Shown here one piece after another: positions 8,660 to 16,010 of a stretch of DNA of 17,684 nt. The notes below the pieces were generated by a model, which worked only from the letters and a program-made list of their open reading frames with translations, was not told where the DNA came from and searched no databases. The translations under genes and the position numbers were made by a program. This DNA is from an uncultured Collinsella sp. (GTDB lineage Bacteria > Actinomycetota > Coriobacteriia > Coriobacteriales > Coriobacteriaceae), in the NCBI GenBank assembly GCA_902494815.1, contig CABUVB010000018.1:1-17684 (forward strand). Reading direction: 5' to 3'. Each line of letters starts with the position of its first letter. Position 1 is the first letter of the stretch.

Positions 8660-8818
8660 TTCAAAACCATGCCGGATTACGGGGCTAAACTCAGGGCCCC
8701 CATCCATACCCACGTTTTCTGCAAAATGACGGCTCGTCTACCTGCGGTTTTATTTTCACGAATATCGGCATGGTTGGGGACTCGTGATTCAGCCCCGTAA
8801 ACCGGCATAGTTTTGTTC
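8660..8818. repeat. Palindromic element, subtype A, copy 1
   Basis: Arms ATGCCGGATTACGGGGCT at 8669-8686 and its inverse at 8791-8808 match at 17 of 18 positions. The similarity extends outward through CAAAAC/GTTTTG-type flanks to about 8660 and 8818. Inside, CCCCATCCATAC pairs imperfectly with GTATGG-like sequence on the other side, and the centre contains CTACCTGCGGTTTTATTTT. The element is about 160 bases long, has no coding capacity and could form one long hairpin. A second copy lies at 16011-16171. The inner part is clearly related to the B elements at 8906-9069 and 15760-15920. Between the response regulator stop and this element, 8602-8659 holds only a weak stem (AAATGGC 8633-8639 with GCCATTT 8655-8661) and a fragment CCCCGGCATAG resembling an A-element end. 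Confidence 0.8.
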
Positions 8819-8847
8819 GGGCGACCCCGCACGAGTGCCTCCGCCAG

Positions 8848-8895
8848 CCTCGCGGGACCAAAATGATCCGTTTTCCTTCGCCCCCAAGGAATCAG
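8848..8895. repeat. Short repeat C, copy 1 (AAAATGATCCG motif)
   Basis: CAAAATGATCCGTTTTCC at 8859-8876 recurs exactly at 15712-15729 and with one change at 15951-15968. In copies 1 and 3 it is preceded by CCTCGCG. The segment can form a small hairpin from TGATCC to the later GGAATCA or GGATCA. Each copy lies roughly 20 to 45 bases before an A or B palindromic element, so it seems to be a companion part of the same repeat family. Confidence 0.7.
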
Positions 8896-8905
8896 CCGGA
8901 ACCGC

Positions 8906-9069
8906 GCGCCACGAAACCGGCCCATCTACTACGTTTGACTCGACACCCCTGACCATACCTTCGTTTTGGGCAAAACCGCAGGCGTTTTACCTGCGGTTAT
9001 GTTTTGGCGTTTTTTGGCATGGTTGAGGGTAAGGGGCCAAACGTAGTAGATGGGCCGATTTCGTAGCGC
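8906..9069. repeat. Palindromic element, subtype B, copy 1, with internal terminator hairpin
   Basis: GGCCCATCTACTACGTTTG at 8919-8937 is the exact reverse complement of 9038-9056. The arms extend outward through GCGC-ACGAAA / TTTCGT-GCGC to about 8906 and 9069. Inner sequence CTGACCATACC is partly complementary to GGCATGGTTGAGGG near 9017-9030. In the middle is a perfect 9-base-pair hairpin. The element lies between convergent genes and is non-coding. The second copy is at 15760-15920. Confidence 0.82.
8974..9003. terminator. Intrinsic, probably bidirectional terminator inside element B1
   Basis: AACCGCAGG (8974-8982) and CCTGCGGTT (8990-8998) pair perfectly around a 7-base loop. On the plus strand a T-rich run follows (TATGTTTTGGCGTTTTTT), which would end the kinase-regulator transcript. 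On the minus strand the stem is followed by TTTTGCCC. It is a carried-in terminator belonging to the repeat element. Confidence 0.65.
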
Positions 9070-9087
9070 ACCCACCTCCCCCACGCA

Positions 9088-9129
9088 CAAAAATGCCGCC
9101 ACGGAGGAGGGAGATGCCTCCGTGGCGGC
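9088..9129 (-). terminator. Strong intrinsic terminator of the adhesin gene
   Basis: GCCGCCACGGAGG (9095-9107) and CCTCCGTGGCGGC (9117-9129) form a perfect 13-base-pair stem with a 9-base loop. Read on the minus strand the stem is followed directly by ATTTTTG, a classic U-tract. It lies about 80 bases after the adhesin stop codon at 9208. Confidence 0.88.
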
Positions 9130-9169
9130 TGGGGCTGGGGGTGGGGCTATGTTCTGGCTCCCCGCCGGC

Positions 9170-9195
9170 CGCCCGGGGCCTTTTGACCCCGGGCG
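9170..9195. other. GC hairpin directly after the adhesin stop codon
   Basis: CGCCCGGGG (9170-9178) pairs perfectly with CCCCGGGCG (9187-9195) around an 8-base loop, 12 bases past the adhesin stop. Neither strand has a T-run after it, so it is unlikely to be the terminator itself. It may protect the 3' end or slow RNA polymerase before the terminator at 9088-9129. Confidence 0.5.
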
Positions 9196-9207
9196 CCACC
9201 AGCATGC

Positions 9208-12200
9208 CTAGCGCTTACGGATACCCCAGACCAGGGCTCCGACGCCGGCCATGGCGATGACAAATGCCATAAGCAGAGCGGCAGCCTGCTGGTCGCCTGT
9301 GGTGGGCAGGAAACCCTTGACCGTCTTGACGATGTTCGTCACGGTCTTGGGCGTGCCGGGATCGGGTGTCGGCGTAGGAGTCTCGGGCTTCTTGTACGTG
9401 TTGTTGAACACGATACCCTCGACGCTCTTGTCACCCTTGGTAAAGGCGACGTTCGCCTTGAGGTTGCCCTCGCCGTCATCGACCACGTTGACGGTCGCGG
9501 TAAAGACGGACTTGTCGTAGGTCATACCGGCCTCGTCGCCCTTGACCTCGCTGATGGTGTAGACGTACGTACCGGGCTCGTCGTACTCGAACTTGTCGAA
9601 GTTGATCTTGCCGTCGGCGTCGTTAGTAACGGTGAACTCGACGTCCTCGCCAACGAGCTTAAAGCTAAACTCGTCCTTCTTGAGTTCGCGTCCCTCGAGT
9701 ACCTTGATGGCGCCGATGGAGACCTGGGTAGGCATGGCGTGATACTTGTTGGTAAAGCCAGCCGACTCGGTGGTTCCCTCGAGCTTGTGCGTCGCGGTCA
9801 GCGTGCCGTCGCCGTTGTCGGAGACGGTGGTCACGACGGTGTAGGTCGCGCCGTCATAGGTGACGCCCTTGTGCAGGCCGAGCGCGTTGGGGCAAGCCTC
9901 GCGCAGCATGTACGTGTGCGTGCCGGGCGCCTCGTAGCGGATCGGGCTCAGCGTAACGTTACCGTCGACGTCATTGGTGCCGCTCGCGACAACCACGCCG
10001 TCCTCGAGCAGCTCAAACGTGAACTCGCCAGCTGCAAGGTCGCGTCCGGTCAGACGCTTGACCGTCTTGACCTGATCGGTCACGGAAGAATCGGTAGGTG
10101 CCACGCCGTAGGTGTTGGTGAACGTGAAGGCAGCACCGTCGTCGCCCTCGCGCACGACACGCAGATGTCCGGTACCGTCGTCAGTCACGGTGTAGGAAAC
10201 CTTGCGCATGGCGTTGGCGTCGTTGGTCACACCAGGGGCACTACCGGACTCGGTCACCGTGTAGGTAAAGGTGTGCGAGCGCGGAGCGGTGGGGGCTGCG
10301 GGCTCGGACTCGTCGTTGGACTCGTCGGCGTCGGCAGCGTCGGCGTCAACCTCGGCCTCGCCGGCGTTGGCCTCGGCTTCGTCAGCTTCGTCTGCCTCGG
10401 CCTTATCGGTCGCATCGTCCGTCACGCCCAGAGCGCGGTTGAGGTCCTCGAGCGTAAAGTGGATCTTGCCAAAGTCCACGTTGCCAGCCGCGTCGTTGGT
10501 TGTGGTCGTGCGCTCGGGCATCGGGGCACCAGCCTCGTCGGCGGTCACGGTAAAGGTGAACTTGCCCGTGATGTCAGCCGGGGTCAGGCCCTCGGCAGCT
10601 TGGAGCTTCTTAGTGCCGGTGAGCGCGGCATCGACGGCTTCAGCGCCGTAGACGTTCTCGAACAAGGGCTCGACGCCGCCGTAGTCGACCGTTGCCGTCA
10701 GGGTACCGTCACCGTTGTCGACGACGATAACCTTAAAGCCAAAGCTCCACGTTGTAGCGGAAACGCCATTCGGCAGCCCGAATAAATCTTCGTAGGCCGT
10801 GTAGTTAATGGTCCAGGCAAGCTTGCCGTCCTTATCGGTACGATAAGCAAGCCCAGCAGCCTCAAGATTAGCAAGCATCTTGGTGTCGTAGTGCAGCGCA
10901 TCAAAGCTCACGTGCCCGCCGATATTGGGCTTGAGGTTTTCGTATGCCACAAGCTCACCCTGATAGGCGATGCCGAACCAGAACTCGCCGTCGGCCATCG
11001 GGCGACCGGTCAGAGTCTTGGTGGCAACGACCTGAGCAGCGGTGCCACCAGGCGTGTTGGTCGTAGCGCTGTAACTGTTGTGGAACGGCACCAGGGCTTT
11101 CTCGACCTTGTTCTCGCCACTCTTGTGGACCGTCTCATGCGTGCCCTCGGGACCGCCGGAAACGGTCGTCGTAGCAGTGAGCGTGCCGGCGGTGTCGTCG
11201 GCGATGGCGATCGTCACCGTGCGCACGGCGTCGTCGTAGGTGTAACCGGGCTGGCCGTCGTTCTTCTCGGCCACGGTGTACGTAAAGGTCTTGCCGGCGT
11301 CAGCCTGCGTAAATATAACCTCATGACCAGCCAGAATGTCGATCAGTCCGACCGTTGCCTCTGCCGTCGCAGGGGACTTGAAGTTGTTGGCTCCAGGCAG
11401 CAGGCCAAGCGCGTTGGCCGAGGCCTCGTCGGCAGGCGTCACGGTAAACGTGAACTGACCCTCGGTCATGGGGCGGCCGTCCAGATACTTGCTGAGCCAC
11501 AGACCGCCGGCCGTGGTGTAGTTAAGCTCAGTGCGGTACGTGTTGGTAAAGCGTCCGTTTTCCTTCTTGGTGACGTTGGCGGTCAGGTTGCCATCGCCGT
11601 CCTCGGTCACGGTTACTTCGGCGGTCGCGACGTGGGAGTCATACGTCATGCCGACCGTATTACCCGCGTTCTCGCGGATCTCGTACTTGTAGGTTCCGGC
11701 AGCCGTGTAGCGAATCTTGCCGAACTTGATGGCGGCAATGCCGTCCTTCGCGTCGTGCTTGCTCACGGTTACGGTCGCAGGATCGGGTAGCGGGGCGCCA
11801 TCGGGGGCGGTAATGGTAAAGCTAAACTCGTCCCCATCCGTCCACTCGCGGCCGTCGATGGCCTTGCTCAGGTCAAAGTCGAGCTCTGCATCGAGCGGGG
11901 TTACGCTGTAGGTGTTCTTGAAGATCGCAGCCTCGGGGTCCTTCAGGACATGCTCGGCCTTGAGGGTGCCGTCGCCGTTGTCCGTGATGGTGGTCTCGAT
12001 GGTGTACTTGGCGTCACTGTAGGTGATGCCCTTGCTGGTGGTTCCACCGTTGACCTCGCGCAGCGTGTAGGTGTGCTTGCCGGGCTTGTCGTAGGCAATC
12101 TTGTCCATGGCAATCGTGCCGTCAGCAGCGTTGGTACCCTTGGCAACGACCTCGTCGCCCTCGACCAGCTCAAAGGAGAACTCACCTTCCTTGAGCTCAC

Positions 12201-15200
12201 GCCCGGTCAGGACCTTGTTCGCGGTGATCTGGTCGGTAACGCTCGTCTCGACAGGCGTCACGTTATAGGTATTGGTGAACGTAAATGCCACATCGCCGTC
12301 CGGCTTGCGGGATACGCTCAGATTGCCCTTGCCGTCATCGGTCACGGTGAAGGAAACCGTGCGTGAAGGCCTGTCGTCGTTGGTCACGCCAGCGACCTCG
12401 CCGGACTCGGTCACGGTGTAGGTAAAGGTGTGCTCGCGCTTCTCGGGCTTCTCGCCCATAGCCTTGTTAAGGTCGTCGAGCGTAAAGGTGATCTTGCCAA
12501 AGTCGACCTTGCCCTTGGCATCATTGGTTACGCTCGCGTTCACGGGCATGGGTGCACTCTCTTCACCGGTCACGGTAAAGGTGAACTTGCCGGTGATATC
12601 AGCCGGGGTCAGAGCGTCGTCAACCTGCAGATTCTTGATACCCGCAAGCGATGCCTCGGTAGCATTCGTGGTGTAGGCGTTCTTGAACTCGATGCTCTTG
12701 ACGTCCTTGGCGTCCTTCAGCTCGTGCGTGGCAACCAGCTGGCCCTTGCCGTTATCGGCGATGGTCGTCACGATGGTGTAGACCGCGTCATCGTAGTCAA
12801 TACCGCCGGCGTTGCCCTTAACCTCATGCAGCTTGTAGGTGTGCTGGCCGATCTCGGTGTACCTGATGGCACTGAACGTCACCATGCCGTCGGCGGCGTT
12901 CTTAACGGTCTCGATAAGCTCAGAGTCCTCACCCTTAATCTCGCGCAGCTCAAAGCTGAACTCACCGGCCGTAAGGTCGCGCCCGGTCAGAGACTTGGTC
13001 ACGTCAATCTTGTCGGTAACGCTGGACTCAACAGGCTCCGCAGTGTAGACGTTCTTGAACTCGGTCTCGTCGGCTTCGCTCCAAGTCACCTTCACAGCAG
13101 CGCTGAGCTCGCCCCTCTTGTTGGGCGTTACCGTCACGGTGACCTCCGCGACGTTCTTGCTGTAGGCAATGCCGTCAACCGTGGTCCCGGCGTTCTTTTC
13201 GCTGACCCTGTAGACGTACGTGCCAGGCTCGGTGTATTTGATCGTGCCGAAGTCGATGACAGCCTTACCCTTGTCGTCCAGATCGTCCTTGGTCACAGAC
13301 GCGGTCACGGGCGCTGTCGCGGACTCGGGTATCGGGGCACCGTTCTCGGACGTCAGCCCAAACTCAAACGTGTCCTCCTTCGTCCAGTCGCGACCCTCGA
13401 GCACCTTGGTCAGGCCAAAGCCGGCCTCGGTATCCTTGGTATCCACCGTTACCGGCGTCATGTCGTACTTATAGCTGATCTTGCCGTTGTTGCCCAGGTA
13501 GGAGTTGACATGCGTCGCGGTCGCCTTGGCGGATATGTTGTTCCACTTGGGATTGAGTACGTCGGTCGCGGTATCGGTTTTGTTGCTGCCCACGCTCTCC
13601 TTGGTGGTGTGGAGCTCATCGATAAAGGCCAGGCGTGCGGTTCCCACAGTAAACACCAAGTTACCGTTCTCATCGGGAACAATCGCGCCGTCGAACTTCG
13701 CGGCGTCGCCGCCGATAAACTCGATGACGGCGGTGGCGGGCTTGGCCTCGCCGTTCTCGCCCTGTTCTTCAAACTCATCCTTGTAGTAATAGGTGCCGGT
13801 ATCTGCCAGCGAATTCTTTGCAGGCTGCGTGCAGTCCTTATCCGCGTAAATGGGAGTCTGCTTCTGGAAGTAGTAGTAGCGGTTGGTGTCGGCCGGCTCA
13901 AAGGTCGCAACCGTATCACCCAACGCACCACCGCTCCACTTGTTCGCGTAGAAGCTCACGGTCTTGGCGCCGTTGGCAACAGCCGTATTGCTCTCGATGT
14001 AATCCTTGAGCCCCGTTACCTTCTCGGGCGTAAACAGGTTGTCAAGCGCGTCCTTCTTCACGCTCGAGGCATACTTCACCTGGATGGGCTTAACGGTATC
14101 GACCGAAAGCTTGCCGTCTACGGTCTTAAAGTGACTCAGAGGAATCAACGACGCGGGAATGTTGACCGTTACGATATCGCCCTTCTGGGGATTGTCGTCG
14201 CCGGCACGCTGCACGGTAATGAGCAGGTCTTTTGCCTTGCCATCGAACTCGTACGTATCGGTCTTGGTTTCTTTGTTGACCGTCTTGCTCGGATTGGTAA
14301 ACGGCGTGCCGTTGATGACGGCCTCGGTGAAGCTGTCGACCTGCATAAAGTCGCCCAGCTCATCGGTAAACGTGATGTAGCCGGACTTGGTCTCGTCGTA
14401 GCCCTTGTGGATTTCGGTCGGATAAGGCGGCTCCGACGTAATGGCCTGTGAGATGTCGTCGAAGACCCTCTTGAGCTCTTCTGCATTGGTCGCCGACTTG
14501 TAGTAGTCGGAGTTTTCCGCGCGTGTGCCGTGGGTATCCCATGCCGTGGCATTGGGATAGTTGCTCGACACGGCCTGCATGAACTTGTTCGCTTTATTCG
14601 CTTCGTCTGTTCCTAAATCTTGAATGCCCGCACCGGGATTCGCTCCGCCAAAGATACCGATGGTATAAACGGTGGCCTTGCCGTCCTTCATGTTCTTAGC
14701 AGCTGTCACGGCAGCGTTGGCGACACCCGCATCGAATTTATTTTGCTTTGTTGGCGTACCGTCGGTAAAGAACACAATAATCTTCTTGGCGTCTTTGCGG
14801 CCAGAAGTGATAGTGATTCCCTCGGCCAGCTCTAGGCCATAGTCGGCGCGCGTGGCGCCGGCAGGCTGAATTTGATTAATTGTATTCTTCTTGAGATCAT
14901 CCGCATTGCTGCCGGAACAGTAGGTCAATTCTTTCATAACCTGGGTGTAATTGTAGGAGTACCCTCCGTCGCGATACATATTGTTGCCGATATCGTTGGA
15001 CTTCTTGCCCGCAAACTTAACAATGGCAACCCTATGCTGCCTATTGACGCCCTCGATGCCCTCGTTTTGCTTGGCAATGGTATCGATAAAGCTATTCGCA
15101 GCGTTCTTCAACGCATCGATACGCTTAGGTGAGTCTCCACCGCCCATATGATCATCCATCGAGCCAGAGGCGTCCAGCACCATCACGATGTCGAGTGGCG

Positions 15201-15534
15201 TGGTAACCGTTACGGTTGAATTAGACGTCGAGGACATCGCCGAAAGCGTAGTCACAAAATCTGACGCTTTGTTTTCTCCAGTTTCCTTAACCGTCTTGTC
15301 GGTCCAGATTCGACCGACGTTTTGGGTCGTCACCTTATTGCCACCATGGCCCGCCGCCCAGATTTCCCAGCGTCCGCTGGTGTCGGGGTCGACAACCTTT
15401 CCGGCCATTGTCGGTCCGTCTATTCCGGTGCTGGACCTGGCGTTGGCCTCGGGCAGCATGGCAAATGCTGCAGCCGGCAACACCAGCACTACGGCCAGTA
15501 TCACCGCCAAGAGACCCCTCGTGTACTTACTCAT
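9208..15534 (-). CDS. LPXTG-anchored surface protein: von Willebrand A domain plus about ten pilin-type isopeptide domains
   Basis: A 2,108-residue cell-wall adhesin or pilus-tip-like protein. Visible order: a signal peptide (residues 1 to about 33, MSKYTRG then a hydrophobic core and AFA); a von Willebrand A domain at about 112-365 with MIDAS residues DASGS at 121-125, T228 in GATRADYGLE and FFTDGT at 255-260; a less typical region at about 370-695; about ten tandem domains of 115-180 residues at 703-2048; a Pro/Thr-rich stretch TPTPDPGTP; the sorting signal LPTTG at 2076-2080; a membrane helix at about 2083-2103; and an RKR tail. The domains begin with K-x-L-x-GR-x-(L/W) and end with F-x-N-x-Y, with a Glu in the middle (for example K710, E779, N828). 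This is the pattern of Spy0128/FctA-like isopeptide-bonded domains. AGAAGGGAG lies 5 bases before the ATG. The gene stands alone; no sortase or other pilin gene is in the window. Ligand unknown; attachment to host or matrix is inferred. Confidence 0.95.
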   Translation of the reverse strand: MSKYTRGLLAVILAVVLVLPAAAFAMLPEANARSSTGIDGPTMAGKVVDPDTSGRWEIWAAGHGGNKVTTQNVGRIWTDKTVKETGENKASDFVTTLSAMSSTSNSTVTVTTPLDIVMVLDASGSMDDHMGGGDSPKRIDALKNAANSFIDTIAKQNEGIEGVNRQHRVAIVKFAGKKSNDIGNNMYRDGGYSYNYTQVMKELTYCSGSNADDLKKNTINQIQPAGATRADYGLELAEGITITSGRKDAKKIIVFFTDGTPTKQNKFDAGVANAAVTAAKNMKDGKATVYTIGIFGGANPGAGIQDLGTDEANKANKFMQAVSSNYPNATAWDTHGTRAENSDYYKSATNAEELKRVFDDISQAITSEPPYPTEIHKGYDETKSGYITFTDELGDFMQVDSFTEAVINGTPFTNPSKTVNKETKTDTYEFDGKAKDLLITVQRAGDDNPQKGDIVTVNIPASLIPLSHFKTVDGKLSVDTVKPIQVKYASSVKKDALDNLFTPEKVTGLKDYIESNTAVANGAKTVSFYANKWSGGALGDTVATFEPADTNRYYYFQKQTPIYADKDCTQPAKNSLADTGTYYYKDEFEEQGENGEAKPATAVIEFIGGDAAKFDGAIVPDENGNLVFTVGTARLAFIDELHTTKESVGSNKTDTATDVLNPKWNNISAKATATHVNSYLGNNGKISYKYDMTPVTVDTKDTEAGFGLTKVLEGRDWTKEDTFEFGLTSENGAPIPESATAPVTASVTKDDLDDKGKAVIDFGTIKYTEPGTYVYRVSEKNAGTTVDGIAYSKNVAEVTVTVTPNKRGELSAAVKVTWSEADETEFKNVYTAEPVESSVTDKIDVTKSLTGRDLTAGEFSFELREIKGEDSELIETVKNAADGMVTFSAIRYTEIGQHTYKLHEVKGNAGGIDYDDAVYTIVTTIADNGKGQLVATHELKDAKDVKSIEFKNAYTTNATEASLAGIKNLQVDDALTPADITGKFTFTVTGEESAPMPVNASVTNDAKGKVDFGKITFTLDDLNKAMGEKPEKREHTFTYTVTESGEVAGVTNDDRPSRTVSFTVTDDGKGNLSVSRKPDGDVAFTFTNTYNVTPVETSVTDQITANKVLTGRELKEGEFSFELVEGDEVVAKGTNAADGTIAMDKIAYDKPGKHTYTLREVNGGTTSKGITYSDAKYTIETTITDNGDGTLKAEHVLKDPEAAIFKNTYSVTPLDAELDFDLSKAIDGREWTDGDEFSFTITAPDGAPLPDPATVTVSKHDAKDGIAAIKFGKIRYTAAGTYKYEIRENAGNTVGMTYDSHVATAEVTVTEDGDGNLTANVTKKENGRFTNTYRTELNYTTAGGLWLSKYLDGRPMTEGQFTFTVTPADEASANALGLLPGANNFKSPATAEATVGLIDILAGHEVIFTQADAGKTFTYTVAEKNDGQPGYTYDDAVRTVTIAIADDTAGTLTATTTVSGGPEGTHETVHKSGENKVEKALVPFHNSYSATTNTPGGTAAQVVATKTLTGRPMADGEFWFGIAYQGELVAYENLKPNIGGHVSFDALHYDTKMLANLEAAGLAYRTDKDGKLAWTINYTAYEDLFGLPNGVSATTWSFGFKVIVVDNGDGTLTATVDYGGVEPLFENVYGAEAVDAALTGTKKLQAAEGLTPADITGKFTFTVTADEAGAPMPERTTTTNDAAGNVDFGKIHFTLEDLNRALGVTDDATDKAEADEADEAEANAGEAEVDADAADADESNDESEPAAPTAPRSHTFTYTVTESGSAPGVTNDANAMRKVSYTVTDDGTGHLRVVREGDDGAAFTFTNTYGVAPTDSSVTDQVKTVKRLTGRDLAAGEFTFELLEDGVVVASGTNDVDGNVTLSPIRYEAPGTHTYMLREACPNALGLHKGVTYDGATYTVVTTVSDNGDGTLTATHKLEGTTESAGFTNKYHAMPTQVSIGAIKVLEGRELKKDEFSFKLVGEDVEFTVTNDADGKINFDKFEYDEPGTYVYTISEVKGDEAGMTYDKSVFTATVNVVDDGEGNLKANVAFTKGDKSVEGIVFNNTYKKPETPTPTPDPGTPKTVTNIVKTVKGFLPTTGDQQAAALLMAFVIAMAGVGALVWGIRKR
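9391..13428 (-). repeat. Array of ten FctA-like isopeptide domains in the adhesin gene
   Basis: Approximate domain limits by residue, in order: 703-833, 834-957, 958-1092, 1095-1212, 1214-1336, 1337-1490, 1493-1630, 1631-1811, 1813-1932 and 1935-2048. Domains 2, 4 and 9 share a (T/D)SSVTD or ETSVTD opening followed by LTGR(D/E)L. Domains 3 and 8 share LTPADITGKFTFTV and a helix-like FTL(D/E)DLN insertion, and look like recent duplicates with close DNA similarity (for example 10543-10587 against 12569-12613). Domains 1, 5 and 10 share a V/I-(D/E)GREW/L type opening. Domain boundaries are judged by eye. Confidence 0.8.
10285..10425 (-). other. Acidic Ala/Glu/Asp-rich insertion within domain 8 of the adhesin
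   Basis: Residues about 1704-1750 are almost entirely Ala, Asp and Glu (for example DKAEADEADEAEANAGEAEV) and end in Pro-rich EPAAPTAPRS. The matching loop in the sister domain 3 is only about seven residues (GEKPEKR). The codons form an imperfect GCN/GAN repeat, consistent with slippage growth. It is probably disordered or helical and projects from the domain. Confidence 0.75.
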
Positions 15535-15711
15535 CGCGTCTCCCTTCTCGCAGGCTCAGACCTTGCATCAGCCTAAAGTTACGGAATGAGACACAATTTG
15601 GGCAGGTGACACACGTTCCAGATTCGGTTTTGGGCGTGAGACAAATGTCTCACCAAAGTTGAGACACGAGGGTTTTCGCAGGAAAACGGGTGCGACTCGG
15701 AGCCAACAGGT
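15535..15711 (-). promoter_or_regulatory. Adhesin upstream region with a GTGAGACA palindrome and TGAGACA half-sites
   Basis: GTGAGACAAATGTCTCAC at 15636-15653 is an inverted repeat of two perfect 8-base arms. Further TGAGACA copies lie at 15587-15593 and 15660-15666, with a related GTGACACA at 15606. Together they suggest a regulator-binding cluster about 45 to 130 bases before the start codon. A purine-rich ribosome site (AGAAGGGAG, 15548-15540) precedes the ATG. I see no convincing -35/-10 pair on the minus strand, so the promoter may need an activator. A small GTTTTC/GAAAAC stem lies at 15672-15687. Confidence 0.6.
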
Positions 15712-15750
15712 CAAAATGATCCGTTTTCCTCCGTCCCCGGGGGATCAGTT
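15703..15750. repeat. Short repeat C, copy 2
   Basis: It contains CAAAATGATCCGTTTTCC at 15712-15729, identical to copy 1 at 8859-8876. It is followed by a GGGGGATCA that pairs with TGATCC to give a small stem. It precedes element B2 by about 10 bases. Confidence 0.7.
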
Positions 15751-15759
15751 GGTAACGCT

Positions 15760-15920
15760 CGCCACGAAACCGGCCCATCTACTACGTTTAACCCGATACC
15801 CCTGACCATAACCGTGTTTTACGAAAAACCGCAGGCGTTCTACCTGCGGTTTTCTTTTCGCATTTTTTGCCGTGGTTGAGGGACGCCGCCCAAACGTAGT
15901 AGATAGGCCCATTTCATGGC
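15760..15920. repeat. Palindromic element, subtype B, copy 2
   Basis: GGCCCATCTACTACGTTT at 15772-15789 faces its inverse at 15892-15909 with one mismatch. The outer flanks CGCCACGAAA / TTTCATGGCG extend the pairing. It has the same internal order and polarity as copy 1 (8906-9069), including the central hairpin with loop CGTT(C/T)TA. It lies between the ech genes and the adhesin promoter region. Confidence 0.82.
15824..15857 (-). terminator. Intrinsic terminator inside element B2, likely for the ech operon
   Basis: AAAACCGCAGG (15825-15835) and CCTGCGGTTTT (15843-15853) form a perfect 11-base-pair stem with a 7-base loop. On the minus strand the stem runs straight into TTTTTCG, so it can stop ech transcription before the adhesin promoter. 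On the plus strand it is followed by CTTTTCGC and could also work. Confidence 0.7.
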
Positions 15921-15941
15921 GAACGGGCCACACGGATGTCC

Positions 15942-15986
15942 TCGCGAGGCCAAAATGATCCGTTTCCCTCTGTCCACGGGAGATCA
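15942..15986. repeat. Short repeat C, copy 3
   Basis: CAAAATGATCCGTTTCCC at 15951-15968 differs from copies 1 and 2 at one base. It has the same CCTCGCG lead-in as copy 1 and a following GGGAGATCA. It precedes element A2 by about 25 bases. Confidence 0.65.
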
Positions 15987-16010
15987 AGGGCTGCTACGGA
16001 TATGGTGCTA

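Noticed and set aside
12430..14451. Long plus-strand open frame (673 codons) opposite the adhesin gene
   Set aside because: It lies entirely inside the adhesin coding region, has no ribosome site or recognisable domain, and arises from the low stop-codon density of the antisense of a GC-rich repetitive gene.
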